DNA of 64,000 nt from Poa pratensis (Eukaryota; Streptophyta; Magnoliopsida; Poales; Poaceae), in the NCBI GenBank assembly GCA_947311845.1, contig CAMZMU010000081.1:1642646-1706645 (forward strand), written 5' to 3'. The notes beneath the pieces were generated by a model. It searched no databases. It had not been told where the DNA came from and saw only the letters and a list, made by a program, of their open reading frames with translations. Below, piece after piece: positions 57,101 through 64,000 of this stretch. A program made the position numbers and the translations under genes. The stretch's first letter is position 1. Each line of letters starts with the position of its first letter.

Positions 57101-59403
57101 TAGATGCTGCTGTGTTTCCTAATGGGACAACAGGTGAGCCGTTATTCAGTGTTCTTACAACAAGAACTCTTATGTCTTCTCAAGAGATATATGTATATAC
57201 ATAGAACTGTGAGCAAAGCTTTTACAGAGAAACTTATCAAAATATTGTATAAAAGATGCTTATTTCATTTCCGTGAATGTCCCCAACTGCACCAATAAAT
57301 CTTTGGTTGAAAAGATTGCGTCGATTGAATTCATTTTCCTCTCAAATATATTGATTTTTGTTATACTTTGATTTTATTAACCTCATGAGGCATTCGCCAT
57401 CTGAGGCTACAAATATTTCCAATAACTCAGTACATGTATACAGTCAAGTCCGATGTTAGGTCATATTTGGACAACACTATCAAAGTCCAAATAATGAGTT
57501 GGCGATTCATGTGCCGTAGTTACTAAAATAAAAGAATTGTGAAAACATGGTACTTTTATAGAGGTACGACAGGTTCATATAAGATGACAAAATCACTTAA
57601 AACAAGGCTAAAATGGTTTTAAACTAATTTTCTTCCAGCACCTTACTGATAGATATAAGCTGTGCTCTAGTTTGGACCTTTCTTTGCACCGTGCACCTTC
57701 CAAGAAGTTTGACTGGTGGCTCCCTATATTTCTGAAGTTTACTACCTCCGTTCCTATTTAGTGTTCACACATTTTGAGGGCAACTTTGACATCAGTTTGA
57801 CCAATAAAACGTGTATTATGTGCTATAAAAATCATACTATTGTATTTATATTTGAAAAGAATTCCAACGGCATAAATTTTATGACAAAAGTCTCATGGAT
57901 TATCAATCAAATTAATGGTCAAACTCAATTCAAGCAAAACGAAACCATGTAAATAGGGGTAGAGGGAGCACACCAATGCACCTCCATGTTATATATAAGA
58001 AAAGAAAATATTACTTTTTTGACTTAAGATGGAATGTTGTGACACTACTTTCATTGTAAGACTCAACATTGTTTGTAGGACATGCTCTAGACATTCTTGC
58101 AAGAACCCCACTGTGGAAAAATGGTCTTGACTATCGGCATGGGACAGGCCATGGAGTCGGATCTTATCTGAATGTTCATGAAGGTTAGACGGGTGGCACA
58201 TCCTCTTATTTTCTCCTAACTCATCTGAATAAATGTACGGCGGACTGATGAATTGACTATCTGTTTTGCTTTTAACCAGGCCCTCATCTAATTAGCTTCA
58301 GACCTTCTGCTCGAAATATACCACTGCAAGCATCAATGACTGTAACTGATGGTCAGTAAAGATCTGAGCCAATACTGCTAATTTTTAATGAGAACTGTTA
58401 AACAGTTCAAAATGGTATTACTTGGTAGATTTTGGGGAACATAAAGTTGCATATTTTTTTCTTGCAGAGCCTGGTTACTACGAAGATGGAAACTTTGGTA
58501 TAAGATTGGAGAATGTTCTTATAGTCAAAGAGGCCGATACTAAATTTAATTTTGGACAGAAGGGCTACTTGTCATTTGAACATATAACATGGGTAAGCAT
58601 TGCTTGTTCATTCTCCACCGCAATAGATGTTACTACTCTTCTCTGTTTTAACTTTGAGCAATATTTATCCTCTGTTAGTTCATTTGAACTAGCACTTTCA
58701 GTTAGTAGCTGATGAAGTCAATACATTCATGGGAAAATAGCTGCTTTTCTAGTTCAGCTTTCTGATAAGGGTCTTCGATTTCACAATGTTGTGTCCTGAA
58801 ATTCTATTAAATTGTACATTCTCATAGCTTGCTGTTGTGCTTCTTATCCAAGTCATTTTATTCATTGTCTAAGTTGGTCTTAAGTCTGTAGGCTAGGATC
58901 TGATACATGACTAAATGCGTAAAGTGTGTCCTAGCAAGGAATCCGAATCATGCCTCCCCAATAAGGGGCCCTTTCAAAGATAAGTAGCATCTCTCTAAAT
59001 CCTGCAGGGAGGCCTCGAGGCGAAGCTCACATTACTTCTCACTGATTGCAAATTTGACATAGCAAACTCTGCAGGCCCACTGGCATTGCATAACCTCCAC
59101 ACAAACTGTTTCTTGTCATACACCACTCATTCCTTATATACTGATGAATTCCACTAGAGGCACTCATGCATTCATGTGTTTCTTGTCATGCACCACTCAT
59201 TCCTCATATTCTGATGATTCCTTCCGTTTGTGCAGGCTCCATACCAGACGAAACTGATAAACACTGCGTCGATGACCCCCGAGGAGATTGAATGGGTGAA
59301 CTTGTACCACTCTGACTGCCGGAAAATCTTGGAGACTTATCTGAATGTGCAAGAGAAGGAATGGCTGTGGAAGGCCACCGAACCCATCACCGTGAGCAGT
59401 TAA
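51129..59403 (+). CDS. APP1: Aminopeptidase P (Xaa-Pro aminopeptidase), 16 exons
   Basis: Exons by GT/AG borders: 51129-51242, 51411-51474, 51632-51771, 52188-52472, 52587-52709, 52806-53066, 53665-53751, 54812-54879, 55604-55667, 56054-56188, 56270-56350, 57079-57133, 58079-58183, 58280-58351, 58468-58592, 59236-59403. They total 1947 bases in one frame, 648 residues, close to Arabidopsis APP1. The enzyme removes an N-terminal residue preceding proline. Two creatinase-like N-terminal domains (about 10-330; [20 protein letters not shown]) precede the M24 pita-bread fold. By my count the metal ligands are D443 (CDSGAQY), D454 (DGTTDITR), H517 ([10 protein letters not shown]), E552 (EPGYYEDG) and E566 (GIRLEN); their spacing fits the human enzyme. 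No signal or transit peptide, so cytosolic. All key residues and splice sites are present; it looks functional. Confidence 0.96.
53870..54585 (+). pseudogene. TAF8-like histone-fold gene copy inside APP1 intron 7
   Basis: ATG at 53870 opens a frame with [40 protein letters not shown] and [20 protein letters not shown]. This is the Bromo_TP histone fold of TFIID subunit 8 (TAF8) and relatives, which pairs with TAF10 in the nucleus. After ELAGFVRLV the reading moves to another frame, where the TAF8 signature [20 protein letters not shown] and LPGFPEEQE follows, ending at TGA 54583-54585. So it is one gene with a frameshift and perhaps a deletion around 54215-54280. It has no introns and lies in the host gene's sense orientation. 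No poly(A) tail or target duplication was found, so retroposition is unproven. GC content is far above the surrounding intron. Confidence 0.8.
57742..57968 (+). mobile_element. Stowaway-like MITE in intron 12 of APP1
   Basis: The element starts CTACCTCCGTTCCTATTTA and ends TAAATAGGGGTAGAGGGAG, imperfect inverted ends of the Tc1/mariner Stowaway type (CTCCCTCCGTTCC consensus). It is about 227 bp, AT-rich, preceded by TA; the TA after it is altered to CA. Confidence 0.8.
59110..59217 (+). repeat. Direct repeat before the last APP1 exon
   Basis: TTTCTTGTCAT(A/G)CACCACTCATTCCT, then (C/T)ATAT(A/T)CTGATGA(A/T)T, occurs twice, about 68 bases apart, ending about 18 bases before the splice acceptor. 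Confidence 0.7.
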
Positions 59404-59679
59404 GCCAGCCACTTGATGGTTACCGCTGTTGTGCAGCATTCATCAATAGATGGCTGCCCCACAATTCAGCAACTGCGATAAGTGAATAGCAGCTAGTGAA
59501 CACAACTCATTCTGTGCTGCGAAGTAGAGTGAAGCTGGAAAGTGAGAATACTGAATGCTTCCTCCCTTGATATTTGACTGTACAGTTCTTGGTAGAGGTG
59601 GGAAGAATTAAAATGATTATCTGCAACGGTGGCAGAGCCTGTGCCGTGTTATGCTGCAAGATAATTTCAGTGTCTTCTA

Positions 59680-59685
59680 AATAAA
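59680..59685 (+). terminator. Polyadenylation signal of APP1
   Basis: AATAAA lies 277 bases after the stop codon, a plausible 3' UTR length. There is no experimental support. Confidence 0.5.
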
Positions 59686-59749
59686 AGATCAGTTCAGTTC
59701 TTCCCTTGCACGGATTGTTTCGTGCTTTTATAAGTATTATATTTAAGTA

Positions 59750-61719
59750 CATACAATTGCCATGGAAAGGCCACCAAGCAAGTTTGCACGTGAAATCCAA
59801 ATCCAAAACATTTTTCCCCTTAATCTGGGCTCCAAATCGGTCCATTTAGATCGCCGTCTTTCTTGAGGTTGCCATGCCGTCCTTCCTCTGTGGCCGTTCC
59901 CCTGGAAGCGCCATAGTTTTGTGCGACGTGCATCATTCTCTGACTCTGATTGCTATGAAGTACCACGTATTCCATGCCACCGAAGTTAACCGCCTTGTTT
60001 TTGTTGAGCCTTGTTCTGTTGGACCATCTTTGTATCAGCTTTTGCTAATTAACTTGGCACCTTAATTATTAAAGGCAAAGCTTTTGCCTCGGTTAAAAAA
60101 AAACCATCCACTTGATGCTTCAAGTTTGTGCTTAAGAAAAGGACTGAAAGCCCCTTGCGCCATCCAAAAAAAAAAGCCCCATTCCTCTGATGACGTCGGA
60201 GGGCTCTCGGCATGGAATTCGTCACGGACCAGCAGCGGCTGTGGTGCATTAGCATCAATGGCGATAGGGAGGCGATGCGGTCAAGTGGTGCATGGGAGTG
60301 GCTGTGTTACACGGAGGGGCAAGCAACACAACAGTTTGGTCGAGGCTCCTTGATCCAATGTCTAGCTGACGTCCTCGGTTGCGGGCTAATAACTTAATTA
60401 CATTAAAAAATAAATTTGTTCACTTTTAAAAATTTCACAACTTCGACCATATGTACTATTATCACCTTATAAAAACATGTTTACCTTTTGAATGGGAGAC
60501 AATACCATCTTCAGTTCTTAGCGATCAACTGTTTGCAAAAGTCAGCAAATGGAATTTTATCAAGTTGCTAAATACTTTCAACTAGTCTTAGGTTTTAAAT
60601 TTTGACTTTTGTGTTGCTAAGTCAAAAGTCTTTTTAAAACATGTGTCTACTTTGGTGACATTATACCAAACACCTTTCCAGATGGTGTCGGTAGAAAGAT
60701 CTTTCGGGAGAGCCTGCTTCTGAAATCACCCTTCTGATATACCAAAGTATAACCATTTCATTAGATTTATTTCATTTATTTTTATTTTTTATATTCTCAC
60801 ATTAATTAACATTTTGTGCAGAGCGTGACGCTAACAATGTGTTTTCATGACCACCTCGTTGCATGTTCCATAAGAAAAGAGGAAACAAATATTCTAGAAA
60901 CATTGACACTGTGCCAACAACGACATGACCAAGAAGTCAATAGTTTCCTATTCCTTGATAAATTAGTTTATAGACCTGTGATTTAGTTGCATGATATGTA
61001 TATGCTGAAATATAGGCATGTATGTTTGTATGGATGGTGAACTAGAGTCTTGTACGTTGGTGTAAATATAGGAATTGTGTTTTCAGTATGATGAATGTGA
61101 TATATGTATGTTTGTTGTGAACTACTATCTTTGAAATATTGTGTGTTTAATATGTTTCCAGTATTGTGATGTGACATTTGTGGTACTAATAAACGCATAA
61201 TGCACATTGCAAATGGTGAAAACTAGAAACATGTTATCGATGTGATAACGAGGCACAATGTGCGTTACCGTTCGCCGTTTCCAATGCGCGGTGCCACATA
61301 AGCAACTGGTAAATTGTCCTCCTCGTTTGCTATGAGGCACCACACTGGAAACGGCCGAGCCTCTTTTGCCTGTCTTCCACATCAGTGACATGAATGTAAC
61401 GCCGGGCCATGTTTCCGGTGTCTATCAGGATTTTGGCCAGTGTCCGATGGGTCACTTCGTCTAGTGCTGGTTTTTAGATTTGAAGGATTAAGAGTGATGA
61501 TTCGAGGTTATAAGTAATTATGGAACATCGTTGGAAATTTTTGAGACGTCCAATACAGATAATCATACGTCTGGTCTTATTCGATTTAGCCCACACACGT
61601 GCTTTCAATATTATTGGAGATTAAAGCTAATTCTACTCAAAATGGCCAAACATTTCGCGACATTGCTCATTATATGCTTAAAGACTGGAGCATTGTATGC
61701 ACGATTAGTAAAATAACAA
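59750..61719. other. Intergenic DNA between APP1 and the DUF247 gene
   Basis: It is mostly AT-rich. 60180-60400 is a GC-richer, gene-like scrap (FVTDQQRLWCISINGDREAM) without a recognised family, preceded by two A-runs (about 60095 and 60166). At 61200-61468 GC-rich words (GGAAACGGCC) end in TCTAGTG, possibly a decayed CACTA terminus. Confidence 0.35.
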
Positions 61720-62427
61720 CTAGGACATGAGCTTGTAAAAGGGTGCAACAGTGTAGACAGTCTGCAAGAGTGTGGCGACTAGTAGAATAACAGTGGCGAC
61801 GAGGGAAATGAAGACCCAAGGGTTCCTCAAGTACGTTTGTATGAAGTTAGCCCGCCACCTATTCCAGCTCTTCATGCAGTGGGCATTCACCTGTCGCTGC
61901 ACGTCGTGGAGCCTGCTAGACGGGCTCATGACTCCTCCCTTGTTTAGAGTGTTGTTGAGGAGCTTGGCTACCTCCTCATCGCTTCCCAACCCACTCTCGA
62001 TGATCAACTTAGACCTGAGCAGCGCCACATCCTTGGCCGAGCTTATCATGTTGTCCATGAAAATCACGTAGGCCGTCACGTCATTGCCAGCTGCAGGGTG
62101 GAGTCGTTCGAATGCCATCAAATTGAGGAACCTCTTCTCGGTGCCTTCGTCGACCCTAACCGCCGGCATGCTTAGTATGCCCTGTTCAAAGTGGACGTCG
62201 AGGAGGCTGTCAGTATCACTCACCTTGAAACGGATTCCCGCTTCGTAGATCTCCATTGCGGAGGGCATGACATAAGCTTTCGATCCTTTGCGGTCTTGGT
62301 GGTCGTCATGGGTGAGGCTTTGGTGTAAGACGTCGAGGGGGTGGAGCCCCAGGGGGTTATTGTCAACCACGTGTCGGCGCCACGGACACAGGGAATCAAG
62401 CACCAACTTGCCGATCTCTCGATCGTT
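61720..62427 (-). CDS. DUF247 protein, C-terminal exon (gene incomplete)
   Basis: On the minus strand an AG acceptor (GGTACAG at 62428) opens an exon of 235 codons ending TAG at 61720. It shows the DUF247 plant family pattern: MPSAMEIYEAGIRFKVSD, DSLLDVHFEQGILSMPAV, EKRFLNLMAFERLHPA, VTAYVIFMDNMISSAKDVAL, LGSDEEVAKLLNNTLNK, then a C-terminal membrane helix (WVFISLVATVILLVATLL). Proteins of this family are membrane-anchored; two DUF247 genes underlie the S and Z self-incompatibility loci of Lolium, but most members have no known role. The first exon, which should hold most of the protein, is not seen between here and the LINE; it lies beyond the window or is lost. Confidence 0.85.
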   Translation of the reverse strand, partial: NDREIGKLVLDSLCPWRRHVVDNNPLGLHPLDVLHQSLTHDDHQDRKGSKAYVMPSAMEIYEAGIRFKVSDTDSLLDVHFEQGILSMPAVRVDEGTEKRFLNLMAFERLHPAAGNDVTAYVIFMDNMISSAKDVALLRSKLIIESGLGSDEEVAKLLNNTLNKGGVMSPSSRLHDVQRQVNAHCMKSWNRWRANFIQTYLRNPWVFISLVATVILLVATLLQTVYTVAPFYKLMS

Positions 62428-62733
62428 CTGTACCAAACAAATATACATAGTTAGAGCTTACGTTCATGCATTCTCTGCATTATTATTTTAGAAGCTTTGT
62501 TCTGTGTTTTTGATCTTCATTATATGTATAATCACGTACGTTTGAACATATATACTACACTATTACAACCTAAATTTTATTCAGTTGTTAACAACTCAAC
62601 TCAGGGTCCGCCTAGCCCATTAAAAAGAGAATTGCATTAATTCTTATTTGAATGACATCACTCAAATTTTAAGAGAAGTTAGTTACAACTTACAACCATA
62701 GTGTAAGTGTAACAAAAGAAATTCAGCTGCTGA
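62428..62733. other. Intron or spacer between the DUF247 exon and the LINE
   Basis: AT-rich and non-coding. The left edge of the LINE is somewhere here but no target duplication could be defined. Confidence 0.4.
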
Positions 62734-64000
62734 ACAATTTCATATAAAATATACCAATTAAAACAGGAAAAGCTTCGATTATCATCAGTGATTGATGACC
62801 TTGAGGCTTTTGCTGAAATTAGGCCGCTGTCCACGCACGAGATTGAGCTGAAAAACCAATCCAACGCGAAGATGGCGTCTATTCTTCGTGAAGAAGAGCT
62901 GAAATGGTATCAACGATCAAAAGCCCAATTTATTTTGGAGGGAGATGCGAATACGAGATACTTTCATAGTCTGGCAAATGGCAGACACAGAAAGAAACTC
63001 ATCCATTCCCTAAACCAAGAAGAGGGTCTGATCGAAGGGCATGAGCAGCTTAAATCTTATATCACGAAGTATTATAAAAAATTGTTTGGCAAGCCTGACG
63101 CAGATAATTTCTCGTTGGACGAAAGCAGAACAGATGACATTCCGCAAGTTTCCGATCAGGAAAATGCCCATCTTACTGCTCCCTTCTCTTTGGAGGAAGT
63201 AAAGAAGGCGGTTTTCCAAATGGAACACAACAAAGCCCCAGGTCCGGATGGTTTCCCTGCTGAATTTTATCAGTCTTTTTGGGAAGTAATTCAACCGGAC
63301 CTGATAGAGATGTTCCATGCGTTGCATGCTGGACAACTAGACCTTTTTCGCCTTAATTTTGGTGAGATTATTTTGTTGCCAAAGGTTAATGAAGCAGAAA
63401 AGATCCAACAATTTAGACCTATCTGTCTTCTTAACGTTAGCTTCAAGATATTCACTAAAACAGCGACTATTAGGTTGAACTCGGTGGCTGACCATGTTGT
63501 GCGTCCGACACAGACAGCCTTCATGCAAGGTCGCAACATTCTTGATGGTGTTGTGATATTACATGAAACTGTCCATGAGTTACATCGGAAAAAGCTAAAT
63601 GGGGTCATACTAAAGATTGACTTCGAAAAGGCTTATGATAAAGTAAAATGGTCTTTCCTTCAACAGACACTCAGAATGAAAGGTTTTTCTGATGAGTGGC
63701 GTTCAATGATTGATAGTTTTGTCTCCGGTGGTAGTGTCGCCATCAAAGTCAATGACGACGTTGGTCGATACTTCCAAACGAAAAAAGGACTACGTCAAGG
63801 CGACCCATTATCACCTATACTATTTAACATAGTAGCTGATATGCTAGCCATAATCATTGAACGCGCAAAGCGGGATGGGCAAATTGAGGGGGTAGTACCG
63901 CATCTAGTGGATGGCGGACTATCTATTCTTCAATACGCTGATGATACAATTCTTTTTATGGAACATGACTTGGAGAAAGCGAAGAATCTGAAATTAATTC
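62734..64000 (+). CDS. LINE retrotransposon ORF2 (reverse transcriptase), open to the window edge
   Basis: A frame free of stops runs from 62734 to the last base (422 codons). It begins in the linker after where an endonuclease would be (SSVIDDLEAFAEIRPLSTHE, WYQRSKAQFILEGDANTRYF) and continues with the L1-type RT: NKAPGPDGFPAEFY, FGEIILLPKV, FRPICLLNVSFKIFTK, AFMQGRNILDG, LKIDFEKAYDKVKW, KGLRQGDPLSPILFN and the catalytic QYADDTILFME (YADD at 63934-63945). No endonuclease precedes it, so the copy is probably 5'-truncated, as LINEs often are. No frameshift in the visible part, so a young insertion. It lies opposite in strand to the DUF247 exon, likely in or beyond its intron. Confidence 0.9.

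Noticed and set aside
60084..60397. Gene-like scrap downstream of APP1
   Set aside because: Short, no ATG context or splice sites, no recognised domain.
61200..61468. Decayed CACTA terminus ending TCTAGTG
   Set aside because: Only one end and weak subterminal words; not enough to define an element.

Overview
The window is a piece of a large grass genome, almost certainly a Triticeae cereal (wheat, barley or Aegilops type). The left two thirds is a stack of transposable elements nested inside one another. The right third holds a real multi-exon plant gene between smaller transposons. No prokaryotic, organellar, rRNA, tRNA or CRISPR feature was seen.

Nest, 1-44034. The frame is one Ty1/copia element on the minus strand, probably of the SIRE/Maximus kind. 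Its 5' LTR is 42859-44034, with a methionyl-initiator-tRNA type primer site next to it. Its coding sequence is broken into gag (42806-41095), spacer, protease and integrase (33457-31545), RT and RNase H (8208-5941), and a small third ORF (4990-4750). Three insertions split it. (1) The end of a CACTA transposon reaches 4749; this CACTA carries an AP2-like gene that is itself cut by a gypsy-type LTR (43-1613). (2) A minus-strand solo LTR of about 5.8 kb (8209-31539, target duplication CAAAT) contains a 13.4 kb gypsy element (10383-23793, target duplication ACCGC) and a second solo LTR of the same family in the opposite orientation (26713-30778, target duplication GAAAT). (3) A short-coding LTR retrotransposon (33458-41094, target duplication ACATC) encodes one acidic repeat protein and contains a 1.5 kb Helitron (36691-38205). 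The five-base duplications recover the original reading of each host, so the order of events can be read directly.

Gypsy element 10383-23793. Sense gag-pol (about 11.8-17.8 kb) is damaged by several frameshifts and an amber codon. Downstream lies a separate antisense, spliced gene (22493 to about 18618) of the 'putative gypsy type transposon' family, with its own TATA-like box and an intron of tandem repeats that resemble the element's polypurine tract.

Right part, 44035-51100. The copia sits in the LTR of an older gypsy-type element (44035-44402). Then come CACTA-like ends, transposon-borne ORFs, a complete 1.84 kb non-autonomous CACTA (48238-50078, 3-bp duplication GTG), tandem duplications and long G tracts.

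Gene region, 51129-64000. A complete, apparently functional cytosolic aminopeptidase P (APP1-like, 16 exons, 648 codons) lies at 51129-59403. Intron 7 contains an intronless, frameshifted copy of a TAF8-like histone-fold gene and intron 12 a Stowaway-like MITE. Downstream are the last exon of a DUF247 gene (minus strand) and a LINE ORF2 open to the window edge.

All calls come from reading the sequence; family names are given only where motifs justify them.
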